From: Paraburkholderia phenazinium
GTDB taxonomy: Bacteria > Pseudomonadota > Gammaproteobacteria > Burkholderiales > Burkholderiaceae
Assembly (NCBI RefSeq): GCF_900141745.1
Contig: NZ_FSRM01000002.1
Location: forward strand, 2,170,001-2,234,000
Direction: 5' to 3'
DNA length: 64,000 nt
In this document: piece after piece, positions 1-9,610 of the stretch
Layout: the number at the start of each line of letters is the position of its first letter
Numbering within the stretch: the stretch's first letter is position 1
Notes under the pieces: model-generated
What the model was told of the DNA's origin: nothing
Database searches by the model: none
What the model saw: the letters and a program-made list of their open reading frames with translations, nothing else
Program-made: the position numbers and the translations under genes

Positions 1-687
1 TATGCAAAATGTCTGCGGCCTCGAAGCGAAGCGCCATTTGCCGAGCCGGAAAACGTCGCCGCCGTCGTGCCACTGACGTTCAATGCGGTTGGCGGTTGGG
101 CATTCGTGTTGCTCGTTATCAGCTATATCACTCAGGGCATGCTGTTCTGGGGTATCACGTTGTGGGTGCCGATGGCGGTCAAGTCGATCGGTTTTAGCGG
201 CGTCGCTCAAGCGCTGGCCAGTTCTGTCCCGTTCGTGGCCGCCATCCTGTTTGCCATTCCGATGTCGATGATCAGCGACCGCACCAACAAGCGCGTGTTG
301 ATCGCCGGACTTGGGCTAATGATCCCGGGTGCGATGTTGCTGCTGCTACCCGAATTGCATAGCGGCTATGCGAAGCTTGGCCTTATCACGCTTGCACTCG
401 GGCTATACGCCAGTAGCTATACACCCAATATCTGGTCGATCTTGCAACTGACCGCGCGGCCGTCGGCGATCGGCTCGGCATCCGGAATCATGAACGGCGT
501 CGGGGCGGGGGGCGGCGGTACGATAGCCGGTTTCATGGTCGGGCTGCTGTATCGCGCGAGCGGCAGCTATATGCTGGGCTTCACTGTGCTCGGCGGCATC
601 GTGATTTTCGGCGGTATTGCGCTGTTGGCGTCCGGTTGGATTGTTACGCACCGCAAGCCGGGCAGTTCCGTATCGCTTCAGTATTGA
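1..687 (+). CDS. MFS transporter, C-terminal part (cut by window edge)
   Basis: The reading frame is open to the left edge, so the gene begins outside the window and about 228 codons are visible. They hold about six hydrophobic helices, i.e. the C-terminal half of a 12-helix major facilitator permease. After the second visible helix there is a short basic cytoplasmic loop (SDRTNKR), the position where MFS proteins carry the second motif A. Late Gly-rich helices (GVGAGGGGTIAGF) fit a sugar-acid or organic-anion:cation symporter. The substrate cannot be told from this half. An internal ATG at 67 is not a credible start because the preceding codons read on as protein. Confidence 0.85.
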   Translation, partial: YAKCLRPRSEAPFAEPENVAAVVPLTFNAVGGWAFVLLVISYITQGMLFWGITLWVPMAVKSIGFSGVAQALASSVPFVAAILFAIPMSMISDRTNKRVLIAGLGLMIPGAMLLLLPELHSGYAKLGLITLALGLYASSYTPNIWSILQLTARPSAIGSASGIMNGVGAGGGGTIAGFMVGLLYRASGSYMLGFTVLGGIVIFGGIALLASGWIVTHRKPGSSVSLQY

Positions 688-799
688 ACCGCGGTCCAAT
701 CATGGCCTGCGCGAAGTCCATGTGACGACGGCGGCCAATTGACGTTGGCAGATCGATTGCCATGAACAGGCAGCGTTTGCACGGTTCGACGTTACTTCA

Positions 800-817
800 G
801 GTAATAACTGAATTACC
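800..817. promoter_or_regulatory. Inverted repeat upstream of the FrnE-like gene
   Basis: GGTAAT and ATTACC form a perfect 6-bp inverted repeat with a 6-bp spacer, about 83 bp before the next start codon. This is the size of a small dimeric regulator site. No regulator gene is adjacent, so the role is a guess. Confidence 0.3.
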
Positions 818-900
818 GCGGACCATGATGATTTCGTGTCGAAACTCGTCCAGAATAGGGGTTATCTCGATCACGACCGAAACTTCTGGGTGCGAAAGCA

Positions 901-1542
901 ATGAAACAGCCAATCAGAATCGATTTTGTCTCCGACGTAGCGTGCCCCTGGTGTGCCGTCGGTTTATCCTCGCTGCAACTCGCGTTGTCGCGACTTGGTG
1001 ATACGGTCGACGCCGAAATAGTCATGCACCCCTTCGAGCTGAATCCGCAGATGGTCGAGGAGGGTGAAGACCTCGTCGAACATATCGCAAAGAAATATGG
1101 GCGCACTCCGCAACAGGTGAGCGAGGCGCAGGCCGCGCTTCGCCAGCGTGGCGCGGATGTCGGCTTTACCTTCGGAACGCGTACGCGCATCTACAACACC
1201 TTCGATGCACACCGTCTGATCCATTGGGCCGGCATCAAAGGCAAACAGGTACAGCTTAAACAGGCGCTACTGCAGGCTTATCACGGCGAGGGCAGGCCCA
1301 CGAGTGACCATGACGTTCTGGTGGAGGCGGCGGAATCCGTGGGACTTGATGGCGCCGAGGCGCGTGCTGTTCTGGATGGCGGCGACTATGCCAATGAGGT
1401 TCGTGTAGAAGAAGAGCAGTACCAGGCAATGGGCATTCATTCTGTGCCGTCGATCATTTTCAACAATCGATACCTGCTGACGGGCGCACAACCCGCTGAC
1501 GTGTTCGAGAAAACCATTCAGCAGGTTCTGGCCGAGGGGTAG
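901..1542 (+). CDS. DsbA-family oxidoreductase, FrnE-like
   Basis: A 213-residue thioredoxin-fold protein with the CPWC active site at about residues 15-18 (ACPWCAVG), followed by the helical insertion typical of the FrnE/2-hydroxychromene isomerase branch. The cis-proline loop (HSVPSIIFNN) lies near residue 180. There is no signal peptide, which fits the cytosolic polyketide-type FrnE proteins rather than periplasmic DsbA. It probably catalyses dithiol/disulfide exchange on an unknown partner, with some members linked to oxidative stress. The gene stands alone, about 210 bp after the truncated MFS gene and in the same direction. Family assignment is secure; substrate unknown. Confidence 0.88.
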   Translation: MKQPIRIDFVSDVACPWCAVGLSSLQLALSRLGDTVDAEIVMHPFELNPQMVEEGEDLVEHIAKKYGRTPQQVSEAQAALRQRGADVGFTFGTRTRIYNTFDAHRLIHWAGIKGKQVQLKQALLQAYHGEGRPTSDHDVLVEAAESVGLDGAEARAVLDGGDYANEVRVEEEQYQAMGIHSVPSIIFNNRYLLTGAQPADVFEKTIQQVLAEG

Positions 1543-1843
1543 TGTCTGGTTGAACCGAAATCTTGATTGAAGGGGGCGATCGGAGGTGAGCGGCATCGTT
1601 TGTCTCGTATATCATCGAGGCTCCCCGGTTGATCGAGAGCGACTGATATATGGGTTTAGATTTCAGATGCGCCAAATCGCGCGCTGACGACTATCCAATG
1701 CCGACGGATTTGCTGTTCGGTCATCACCGCGCAACGTGGTCGAGCGTACAGACTGCTAATGGAGCTTCGTGTTCTGGTTGAGGGGTTTGGACTCCTCGAC
1801 CCACCGCCAATATCCGGTTCAGACCGCGCACCGCGCAACCACA

Positions 1844-2626
1844 ATGATGAGTACATGGGTACATGAACTGCCGTTATGGTTGATGGCATTTGTCACTTTC
1901 GGTGCGATATTTCTTGCGGGCGCGGTCGTCCATTTCGTCACCGGATGGCTTGCTGCCGGTCGATATGCGCGATCGTTCAAGGCGATTTCGCCCGGTCTGC
2001 TTTCTCCACTTGGCATCATATTCGGCTTGTTTATCGCCTTCACGGCCTCGCAAGTCTGGAACGATACAGCGCGCGCCAACGTCGCGGTAGCCACTGAAGC
2101 GAGTGCGCTGCGATCGGTTGTTGTCATGTCTGCCGTTTTGCCAAACGAAGCCCAGACCGAACTGCGAAGGATGGTCCGAGACTACATTCAGTACACCGCG
2201 ACAACTGAATGGCCGCTCCTGGCGAAGGGAGCCGTTACACTTATCGTTAGTCCCCCCACGCTGAACAACGCACTGAAGTTCACGCTATCCCTGCCAGTCG
2301 TTACGCCCGGACAGCAGACGGCGCAGCGCGAGGTCGCGGCGTCCCTGCAGCAGGCTCTTGAAGTGCGTCGCGAGCGTATCCTGATCAGTCGCAGCGAAGT
2401 GAATGGTGTCAAATGGTTATGTCTGGCGATTCTGGCGGTGTGCCTGCTGTTCGCCATCGCATTCGTTCATTGCGACAACCGGCTGACATCTGCCGTGGCA
2501 ATCGGACTGTTTTCCGTAGCACTCGCCACAACCTTTTTACTCATCCTCTCCCACGATCGGCCCTTTACAGGAGAAATCGCGCTGACGCCGGAGCCGTTGT
2601 TGCAGGTGATGCCTGAGAGTCAATGA
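1844..2626 (+). CDS. DUF4239 (bestrophin-like) membrane protein
   Basis: About 260 residues from the ATG at 1844. An upstream in-frame ATG at 1769 would add an unlikely polar leader, so the later start is preferred. Two N-terminal hydrophobic helices (about residues 8-30 and 50-72) are followed by a helical soluble core and a C-terminal pair of helices near residues 195-240. The conserved-looking stretch SPLGIIFGLFIAFTASQVW matches the DUF4239 layout. These proteins sit in the inner membrane and have no proven function. No operon partner is visible; the next gene begins about 480 bp later. Confidence 0.75.
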   Translation: MMSTWVHELPLWLMAFVTFGAIFLAGAVVHFVTGWLAAGRYARSFKAISPGLLSPLGIIFGLFIAFTASQVWNDTARANVAVATEASALRSVVVMSAVLPNEAQTELRRMVRDYIQYTATTEWPLLAKGAVTLIVSPPTLNNALKFTLSLPVVTPGQQTAQREVAASLQQALEVRRERILISRSEVNGVKWLCLAILAVCLLFAIAFVHCDNRLTSAVAIGLFSVALATTFLLILSHDRPFTGEIALTPEPLLQVMPESQ

Positions 2627-3107
2627 TCGTTGTCGGCCCAGAAACGGCCGCTTAACTCAGTCGCCCACGTTGTCGACGATCGGAAGTCCGTTGAGCGTAT
2701 CGGCGCTGTGCCTGCCGCGCCGTTGAGCGTCACGTTACGCCCAGCCGGGTTAGTCCCCATAGATCCCCATTGTGCAAATTCATTACAGTTCACAGGCTGT
2801 TCGTTTCAAGAATGGATGTTCGTCAATCGAACTCTTCGAGTGAGAAACCATAGGCGCCGCTGTGTACGGTGCACGCCGATCCCAGACCGGCGAATCGATC
2901 TCACCCGAGGCGCTCGTTGCACCTGCTCGAATGCGGATCGGGCAACATCTTCAACGCGACACCTGCTATCGGCGACCGGATTCCAGACTGCGCCGTCGTC
3001 CTCGCGTGGTCGGCGCTTCGGGTGTTGGGATCGTTCACAGGTTCTGACCGGACCCGGTAGCCCATGGGCCGCGCGGAGTGCACAAGCTCATCACAAGGAG
3101 ACAAAGC
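2627..3107. other. Intergenic region without a recognisable gene
   Basis: Several frames stay open but none gives a protein-like composition; all are rich in Arg, Ser and Cys, as expected for G+C-rich non-coding DNA. A possible decayed copy of the terminal cassette box lies near 2650-2680 (GTCGACGAT). I see no hairpin or RNA gene. Confidence 0.5.
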
Positions 3108-4469
3108 GTGCGTCAGAGTGAGGCCGTCAACGTACAGACATTTATCAATGAACACCCGTTTTCGGGGTTCCAGTGGCTCGTCTTCGCGATGTGTTTCGTT
3201 ATCGTCCTGCTCGACGGCTTCGATACTGCGGCGATTGGCTTCATTGCGCCGTCGCTGGTGACCGAGTGGGGCATCAGCAAGCCGGATCTCGCGCCCGTTT
3301 TGAGCGCGGCGCTGTTCGGCCTCGCTTGTGGTGCGCTGGTATCGGGTCCGCTTTCCGACCGGATCGGACGACGTGTATTACTGCTTGGCTCCGTCACGCT
3401 GTTCGGCGTGGCGTGTTTCGCCTCGGCGTTTTCCGGCGACATCGGGCATTTGACCGTCCTGCGCTTTGTCACCGGTATCGGACTTGGCGCCGCCATGCCG
3501 AATGCGGTCACGCTGATGAGTGAATTCTGTCCCGACCGCCGCCGGGCGACACTCATCAATCTGATGTTCTGCGGTTTCCCTCTTGGCGCGGCGTTTGGCG
3601 GCTTTCTTGCGGCCTGGCTGATTCCGCACTTCGGCTGGCGCAGCGTGCTGCTGCTCGGCGGCACCACGCCGCTGCTGTTGGCTGTGTTGCTGCTGATCGC
3701 GATGCCCGAGTCGGTGCGCTATCTGGTGGCGAAGCAACACGCGGTCGAACGGATCCGTGCGACGCTGGGCCGGATCTCCAGCGCGGCCCACGAGGCCGGT
3801 TCGTTCGTGATGACGGAGTTGGCGCCAGCAGTGGCGGGTAAGCAGGGCCTGCGGGTGGTGCTGTCGCGTCAGTACATAATCGGCTCCGTCATGCTGTGGC
3901 TTGCCTATTTCATGGGTCTGGTGATTTTCTATGCGTCCATCAACTGGATGCCGGTTCTGCTGAAAGAGGCGGGACTCCCGCCGCAACGCGCCACCCTGAT
4001 CTCGGCGCTGTTCCCGCTTGGTGGCGTGGGTGCCGTGCTGTGCGGTGTCCTGATGGACCGCTTCAACGCGAATCGTGTGATCGCGGTCTGCTATGCACTG
4101 ACGGCGATCAGCGTGTACTGCATCGGTCAGGCGGTGGGCAATGTCGGGTTGCTCGTGCTGGTGGTGTTCGTCGCCGGAGTGTTGATGAATACGGCGCAGT
4201 CGTCGCTGCCGGCGCTCGCGGCTGCGTTCTATCCGACGCAAGGTCGCGGAACGGGTGTTGCATGGATGCTCGGCATTGGCCGGTTCGGCGGCATTGCCGG
4301 CTCTTTTCTGGTCGCGGAACTGACGCGTGAACACTTCTCGTTCGAAGGCATCTTCGCGGTTGTCGCGGTGGCCGCTCTGATTTCGTGCGTCGCGTTGCTG
4401 GTCAAGCAGGCGGCTCATCCGGGTCACGGGACATCGAAACCATTGAAGGGTGAGTCGCTCGGACACTGA
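3108..4469 (+). CDS. MFS transporter, aromatic acid:H+ symporter type
   Basis: About 453 residues from a GTG at 3108. That start is chosen because AAGGAG lies 7 bp upstream, whereas the ATG at 3078 has no ribosome site. Twelve hydrophobic helices are visible. Helix 1 carries LLDGFDTAAIGF, the D-G-x-D-T signature of the AAHS family (PcaK, MhpT, BenK), and the loop between helices 2 and 3 has motif A (GPLSDRIGRRVLL). It is expected to import a benzoate-like or phenylpropanoid acid together with a proton. No aromatic catabolic gene is adjacent, so the substrate is open. Confidence 0.88.
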   Translation: MRQSEAVNVQTFINEHPFSGFQWLVFAMCFVIVLLDGFDTAAIGFIAPSLVTEWGISKPDLAPVLSAALFGLACGALVSGPLSDRIGRRVLLLGSVTLFGVACFASAFSGDIGHLTVLRFVTGIGLGAAMPNAVTLMSEFCPDRRRATLINLMFCGFPLGAAFGGFLAAWLIPHFGWRSVLLLGGTTPLLLAVLLLIAMPESVRYLVAKQHAVERIRATLGRISSAAHEAGSFVMTELAPAVAGKQGLRVVLSRQYIIGSVMLWLAYFMGLVIFYASINWMPVLLKEAGLPPQRATLISALFPLGGVGAVLCGVLMDRFNANRVIAVCYALTAISVYCIGQAVGNVGLLVLVVFVAGVLMNTAQSSLPALAAAFYPTQGRGTGVAWMLGIGRFGGIAGSFLVAELTREHFSFEGIFAVVAVAALISCVALLVKQAAHPGHGTSKPLKGESLGH

Positions 4470-4570
4470 GCGCCAGCTGCCGCAGCGCGGACGTGATGAT
4501 TCACGGTGCGATGAGCGGAGCACTGAAGAATGCCATTGACCATATGCAGTATCTGGCTAATATCGGCCCT

Positions 4571-4599
4571 TCGACACGTTAGGCCAAATCGGCGACAAT
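4571..4599 (+). repeat. Terminal cassette box, copy 1
   Basis: A 29-bp box with TCGAC at positions 1-5 and GGCGACAAT at 21-29. It follows the MFS gene and precedes the zinc-ribbon gene at 4658. This is one of twelve copies that share exactly this register. The box contains a TCGACAA-like direct repeat with a 21-bp period and, in the best copies, the inverted pair TCGAC/GTCGA. Confidence 0.6.
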
Positions 4600-4657
4600 G
4601 TCCGGCAGGTTTTGATCGCGCGGGCAAACAGCGACGGTCCAAGGAGCGACGAAAAAG

Positions 4658-5038
4658 ATGCCACAAACGATCTACTGTTGGCGCTGCAAGATAGATGTCC
4701 CGATGCTTACCGAAGACGAGTGGCAATTAGTCAATCCCGAAACTTTGCTCGAACAGATAAAGCAATATCGAAAAGAGACAGGGGCATCTTTAGCGGAAGC
4801 CAATCGGAACAATACGGACCTTCCCGCTCTAGTGGCCTACGAACGCATTACGGGATTCCGCGAGAGTCATGCAAACGCATTGATGCATCACCGAATCAAG
4901 CTATATGGTCCCCCATGCACTGCTTGCGGCAAAAAGCTTCGTACGTCAATCGCGAGCTTTTGTGCCGCGTGTCGTGCAAATCGCGCAGACTGGGTCACAT
5001 CACATGCAACTGCATCCACGGCAGAATTGCGTGTTTGA
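4658..5038 (+). CDS. Hypothetical protein with N- and C-terminal zinc-ribbon cysteines
   Basis: A 126-residue protein with CWRC near residues 7-10 and a second set, CTAC and CAAC, near residues 87-106 (PPCTACGKKLRT, SFCAACRAN). The spacing suggests a C-terminal zinc ribbon. The middle is helical (EWQLVNPETLLEQIKQYRKE). I recognise the general type from Burkholderia-like genomes but know no function. An AAGGAG lies about 12 bp before the ATG, slightly far. The gene comes just after a terminal cassette box, so it is probably one of the cassette-like units. Confidence 0.7.
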   Translation: MPQTIYCWRCKIDVPMLTEDEWQLVNPETLLEQIKQYRKETGASLAEANRNNTDLPALVAYERITGFRESHANALMHHRIKLYGPPCTACGKKLRTSIASFCAACRANRADWVTSHATASTAELRV

Positions 5039-5139
5039 ACGTCTGTTATGCGTGACCATGGATGACTGAATCCGGTCGACACAGTCCAAAGGCGCAAGTG
5101 CCTGACAAATAGAAGCGCCACACCCGCGTCCGCTCTCTC

Positions 5140-5988
5140 TCAATACACCATCGCCCCCAACAACGCTGGCTCGCCAAATTCGCCGATCGACGCGTTCGAT
5201 TTCTGGAAGTAAAGGGTCCAGAACTCCTTTAATGCGCTCATCGTCTGCGGATCACGATAAGCATTCTTAAACTTCGCGTCCTCAGCCAGCAAGCCTGCAC
5301 CAATTACATAAACGCGCGCTCCGCCGAAATCGCCAATCAAGCCCGCAGCTGTCGCCTTCTTTATCTCCGTCCGAGGATCAATACGACGAACGGCATTGTG
5401 GGAATAGAAGCTCGATACCGAACTATTCTCAAGCATGTCCGACGCGATTAACACGACCCTATCGGACGAAGGCGAAGCCCGGACCTTGTCGCTAATATCC
5501 TTCAACGCCGCCATAATGTCCGACTTTGCGAGATCATTCGTGGCCACCGATTCGACACGCGCGATCGACGTAAGCAACGCCTTCTTCGCGTAAGCGGACT
5601 GCCCGGTCATACACGCGTCGAAGTTACGCAACGCGCGTTCACTGATATCGTCCCGTAACTTCTCAGGGATCGGTGACTCGATGACACCCCGCGTCACGAC
5701 CTCCGTGTAATGCCCTTGCGAGAAAGCCGAAAAGTCGAACAACGTATAAGCGCCTGCGGGTCTTATGGCCTTCCCGGCCATCTCGGCAATTTGTGCCTGC
5801 AACTTCTCATCGAAGACAGTCGTCTGGTCAATAGCGATGAAAAGCTCATGATCGGCGCCGCCAGCAACCTGGTTTATGTGGTTGGCTGCGTAGCAGCTCG
5901 GAATATCGTTAGTGACGCCGGCTTGTATCGGCAAGGCACTCACGGTTAGACATGTTGCCGCGACCATGTGGGTGAGATGTTTATTCAT
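5140..5988 (-). CDS. Secreted vWA-like protein, third gene of the envelope operon
   Basis: A 282-residue protein with a Sec signal peptide (about residues 1-23, cleavage after PIQA). The body looks like a von Willebrand A fold: a first strand with FIAIDQTT, where the metal-site motif DxSxS would lie, and a late strand VVLIASDML. The motif is altered (DQTT), so metal binding is doubtful. It starts 10 bp after the stop of the membrane gene upstream, so the two are surely co-transcribed. It probably acts in the periplasm with its operon partners. Function unknown. Confidence 0.75.
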   Translation of the reverse strand: MNKHLTHMVAATCLTVSALPIQAGVTNDIPSCYAANHINQVAGGADHELFIAIDQTTVFDEKLQAQIAEMAGKAIRPAGAYTLFDFSAFSQGHYTEVVTRGVIESPIPEKLRDDISERALRNFDACMTGQSAYAKKALLTSIARVESVATNDLAKSDIMAALKDISDKVRASPSSDRVVLIASDMLENSSVSSFYSHNAVRRIDPRTEIKKATAAGLIGDFGGARVYVIGAGLLAEDAKFKNAYRDPQTMSALKEFWTLYFQKSNASIGEFGEPALLGAMVY

Positions 5989-5998
5989 TTACGTCGAA

Positions 5999-7510
5999 TC
6001 AGGCTTTGAAAAGGTCGTCGAGCTCAGAGTCGAGCGCAAGCTTTGCTTTCTCTGCACGCTCTTTCCGAAGTTTGATCGCATTGACCACGTCAACCCGAAC
6101 GGCTTCATCGAAGCCATAAATCAGTTCCTTCTTGCGCGCCACGTCAGACTCAGCCTCGACCTTAGCGACGAGCGCGTCGATGGTCGCTGTCGTCGACACT
6201 TCCTCAGAGGCTGCTACCGGCGCCGCGATAACTTTCGCGGGCTTATCGGACGCGACGTGTCCAGGTGTGGGTTGCTGAGCCGTCGCTCCGGCAGTCGAGC
6301 GAACCAGCCCGCTTTCCAGGTCCGTGAAATTTCGATGCTCGAGCACGTAGTCCCTGAAGGTCTTCGAAAAAGTCTTGCCCGAGATATCCGCGTCCTCGGC
6401 CATCCGCTTCTGAAGGTTCTCGAGCTGCGACTGCGCGATGGCCCGAAACGGCGCGTAGTAGTTGTTGTAGTCCTCGAACGTATTGAAACCCTTCGTCGTC
6501 TTCCACGCCGCGAGACTTTCCCGGCCGCCGAAACCCCACGCGAAGCCGCCAAAAATACCAACTATCTGCGTGACCACAAAAATCACGGCCAGCGTGATAA
6601 AGGCTGCAGCGCCTTCGCTTCGGGTCGACGACGACTCTTCCGCTTTAGCGCGGTCGTCTGCAGCTTTCTGGCTGGCGACCAATTCCGCCGGCATCGCATT
6701 GGCCGCCGCGAACGGATTGCCCGCGTCGGCGCCTTGGCTCATGCCCATCGCTTCACGCGTCTGCTCCGCGTTGAGGTTGCTCCAGCGCATCCACGTCGAT
6801 GTACCCGCGATCACAATAATGACCGCGATCGTCAACCCCACCATGAAATAGCTGTGGCTCGTGCCAACGCGATTTGCGACCTGCGCGTAGTCGGGTTCTC
6901 CGTCATCGACAGACTGATCGTCATCGAGTTTGACCTTGCGGCTCGAAAATCGCTCTTGTGACTTGTCCTGCTTCCATTGCTTCCGGCATCGTGCAACAAG
7001 ATTCGAACGATAGAGCTGATGCCCCGCGACGTGTGTCAGAAAAACCATGATCACGCACAGTACGAACACGATGGCGACCATCAACAAGGTGTGCGTATTC
7101 GCGCTCCCATCGCGAGCCATCCAGCTTCCGAGCAAATAAGAAAACCCGAGACCCTCTGCGATCACCAGGATGGTCAGCAGCGTGAGAAGCCACAACGGCG
7201 TCGGCGAGCGTCCGCTATCGTCTGACTTCGCGAGATATTCATTGCGTTTGCTGAACTCAGCCTTCGTCAGATATGAGATGAACTTGTTGTAGTCGCCGCA
7301 CAGCGTGCGTTCGGAATCGGTCCAACCATCCTTGCCGTGAACGCCGTGGCGCGACAAGCGCGCCGTTTTCCCGAGAACGGGGAACGTGTACTTCCAATGA
7401 TTCAGCCAGAACTCGAGCGTCGAGCGGAAAGAAAATGCACCAATCGCAAGTAGTATCACGACAACGCACCAGACTGCGGGGCCCAGATTGGCCTGAATAA
7501 AATCCATCAT
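5999..7510 (-). CDS. Multi-pass membrane protein with coiled cytoplasmic tail, second gene of the envelope operon
   Basis: About 503 residues from the ATG at 7510, preferred over an in-frame ATG at 7543 that overlaps the upstream stop. Hydrophobic segments lie near residues 8-30, 92-112, 122-150, 218-240 and 313-345. A charged stretch and an Ala/Glu-rich helix (about 260-305) separate them, and the C-terminal 100 residues are highly charged and likely coiled. I do not recognise a named family. The gene sits 20 bp after an OmpA-type lipoprotein gene and 10 bp before a vWA-like secreted protein, suggesting a trans-envelope assembly. Confidence 0.72.
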   Translation of the reverse strand: MMDFIQANLGPAVWCVVVILLAIGAFSFRSTLEFWLNHWKYTFPVLGKTARLSRHGVHGKDGWTDSERTLCGDYNKFISYLTKAEFSKRNEYLAKSDDSGRSPTPLWLLTLLTILVIAEGLGFSYLLGSWMARDGSANTHTLLMVAIVFVLCVIMVFLTHVAGHQLYRSNLVARCRKQWKQDKSQERFSSRKVKLDDDQSVDDGEPDYAQVANRVGTSHSYFMVGLTIAVIIVIAGTSTWMRWSNLNAEQTREAMGMSQGADAGNPFAAANAMPAELVASQKAADDRAKAEESSSTRSEGAAAFITLAVIFVVTQIVGIFGGFAWGFGGRESLAAWKTTKGFNTFEDYNNYYAPFRAIAQSQLENLQKRMAEDADISGKTFSKTFRDYVLEHRNFTDLESGLVRSTAGATAQQPTPGHVASDKPAKVIAAPVAASEEVSTTATIDALVAKVEAESDVARKKELIYGFDEAVRVDVVNAIKLRKERAEKAKLALDSELDDLFKA

Positions 7511-7529
7511 GATTGTTATTACCCTCTTG

Positions 7530-9233
7530 TTAGGTGCGTGCAATGACTGGCACGTAGTTCACCGTGAAATACTGACTGCTCCTGCGCCGAACGAGTTCGC
7601 CGGATGTCGCCTTGCCGTTGGAGAAGATGATGTCAGCGCAGTCGAACACGCCGCTGTTATTCACGAAGACTCTATACAAGACACCGCCCTTCACCGCGTA
7701 GGCATCCACGTCGGGAGACAACGTCACTTGTGGCGAGCCGTTCAGCCCGGCGTTGCGGTCGTAGTCTTTCCACACGAGCAGCGTCGGCTTTGCACCCGCA
7801 GTGTCGCCGTTGCGAAGAACCGAGACATCCTTGAGCGCGAGATACTGTCCGTTCAGCGCAGCGCCCCAACTGCTCCCATATAGATTCGGCAAATGGTCGC
7901 GCACGGGCACTGCCCGGTCATCGGAAACGGACTTCATCGCTCGCGAAACGCGCGGCCGGTCGTTCACACAGCTCTTCGCCACCGGCGCCTCATCGGCTAC
8001 CGCCGATGAGAGGAGTGAGACCGTCGAAGTCGACGCCGGCAAAGCTGAGAACTGAAGGCCAAGGGTTGCGGGGAGTGCCTCATGCCAGCCGAAATCGATG
8101 TCGTCGGACGGCGCGGCGCGAGCGGACGTAATAGGCGTAGCGGGCAACGCGTTCGATGCGGCTCCCTTGTTCGTCGATCCAGATTCTGACGCAGCGTGCG
8201 CGGCCGGGGCTCCGGCTGCCGCGGTATCCGTCGCCGCGCGATTCTTGCTACCCGCGCGATGCGCCGCTTTGGTCGTCGGACTACCAGATGCTGCAGGTAC
8301 AGCCGCCGCAGCCGTCTGATCGGACTGATCGGTTACTGCCCGGTAGTACTGGTATTTAGGTAGACGGCTGCTTGCGTAGCTTTGCAAAATGTCAGGCCTA
8401 GCACCGCTGAGATCGACGATCTCGACCCGACGGTTAGCGGCGCGCCCCTCCGCCGTGTGATTATCGGCAATCGGCAATGTCTCGCCCGCGCCTTGGTAGA
8501 ACACATTCTCCGGCGCAATACCGTGGCTCGCGAATAGGCGTGCTACGGCTCGAGCGCGTCGCTCCGACAGGTCTGCGTTAAGTTCCGAACTGCCGGTGTC
8601 GTCCGTATGGCCGATCAGAAGAATTTTTGTTTGAGCTGCAGCTGCTTTGTCGGCCGCGCTCGACGCCTCAGCCACGCGAGTGGAAGTGCGATATTGTTCG
8701 GCAATCTCGGCGAAGTAGGTCGCCGCCTCCGGCGTCAACTCGGCCGACCCTGTTTCGAATTGGGTGTGTCGCGCAGTGTCGACGATCGTGAAAGAACTAC
8801 CGACTTGCTCGGCTTTGCCTGTGTCGGGAGCACGCTCTTCGAGCGCGATCGCCGAGTAGGTGAGGTCGTGCCTGGCGGCGATTTTCGACAATGCGCAGCG
8901 CCGACTATCGACCGCATGTCCAATAAGGCCTCCGGCCAGACCGCCTGCCGCGCCGCCAATCGCCGCCGCTGCAACCTTGTTCTTGTTGGCGATCACTGCG
9001 CCTAGAACAACGCCAAGCCCCACGCCGACTGCGATACCAATGTTCCGGTTGCTATTCGCGCATGGGTCGGGGTTTGCGAATGTGCTCTCGAACACATTCA
9101 AGTCCGCGGCTTTGTCCGGATCCGTAGGCGCACCGCTTGTCTGCTGGAACTCGCCAGGACTGGCACACCCGGACAATGCGAAAACGGTGATCGTGGCGAG
9201 CCAAAGCGGCCTCGCTTTTGCTATTTCTCTCAC
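7530..9233 (-). CDS. OmpA-family lipoprotein with glycine zipper, first gene of the envelope operon
   Basis: A 567-residue protein starting with GTG. The lipobox is ALSGC with Cys23 as the lipidated residue. Residues about 64-110 form a glycine-zipper hairpin (GVGLGVVLGAVI, IGGAAGGLAGGLIG). Residues about 150-285 are an OmpA C-like peptidoglycan-binding domain (LIGHTDDTGSSELN, LSERRARAV, ANRRVEI). An Ala/Thr/Ser-rich linker (about 305-390) leads to a 170-residue C-terminal domain I do not recognise. It is expected to be anchored to the outer membrane and to bind peptidoglycan. It leads an operon with a multi-pass membrane protein and a periplasmic vWA-like protein. Confidence 0.82.
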   Translation of the reverse strand: MREIAKARPLWLATITVFALSGCASPGEFQQTSGAPTDPDKAADLNVFESTFANPDPCANSNRNIGIAVGVGLGVVLGAVIANKNKVAAAAIGGAAGGLAGGLIGHAVDSRRCALSKIAARHDLTYSAIALEERAPDTGKAEQVGSSFTIVDTARHTQFETGSAELTPEAATYFAEIAEQYRTSTRVAEASSAADKAAAAQTKILLIGHTDDTGSSELNADLSERRARAVARLFASHGIAPENVFYQGAGETLPIADNHTAEGRAANRRVEIVDLSGARPDILQSYASSRLPKYQYYRAVTDQSDQTAAAAVPAASGSPTTKAAHRAGSKNRAATDTAAAGAPAAHAASESGSTNKGAASNALPATPITSARAAPSDDIDFGWHEALPATLGLQFSALPASTSTVSLLSSAVADEAPVAKSCVNDRPRVSRAMKSVSDDRAVPVRDHLPNLYGSSWGAALNGQYLALKDVSVLRNGDTAGAKPTLLVWKDYDRNAGLNGSPQVTLSPDVDAYAVKGGVLYRVFVNNSGVFDCADIIFSNGKATSGELVRRRSSQYFTVNYVPVIART

Positions 9234-9610
9234 TGAGAAACCCCTCGGAAGATATATTTTTTAGCTGCGCTAACGCGTGCACCGACAAAACGCTATCGAG
9301 ACGCAACCGAAACATGCGCTCAATAACGATAACGGCAGAGGCTTGGCGAACTTTAGGAATATTTCCGACTAGTTGACCTCGGTCACGGTTCAAGGGCGAC
9401 TTGGGCGGCAGCATTGTAGATAACCCTAGTTTCCGACAATGGATTTACGATGTGATAAATGTCGAGTGTGGATTGAGTGCCGTTGATCGCCATCTGGCAA
9501 CAGCCGGCGGCGGATTCAACCGGTCAGTCGACATCGCTGCTCAGATCGTTAGCAATCCCTTGTGCACACCCGCGCCTGGCGGCGCAATTCTGTATTCGAA
9601 CGAGCCTTAA
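9234..9610. other. Divergent intergenic region between the envelope operon and a GNAT gene
   Basis: It must hold the promoter of the minus-strand operon and the leader of the plus-strand GNAT. A possible decayed terminal box ends near 9440 (TTCCGACAAT). No coding frame or hairpin stands out. Confidence 0.45.

Noticed and set aside
2630..3121. 163-codon open frame after the DUF4239 gene
   Set aside because: Arg/Ser/Cys-rich composition, no ribosome site, overlaps the start of the MFS gene; typical of G+C-rich non-coding DNA.
3378..4523. 381-codon frame antisense to the MFS gene
   Set aside because: Arg/Gln/His-rich shadow of a clear MFS coding frame.
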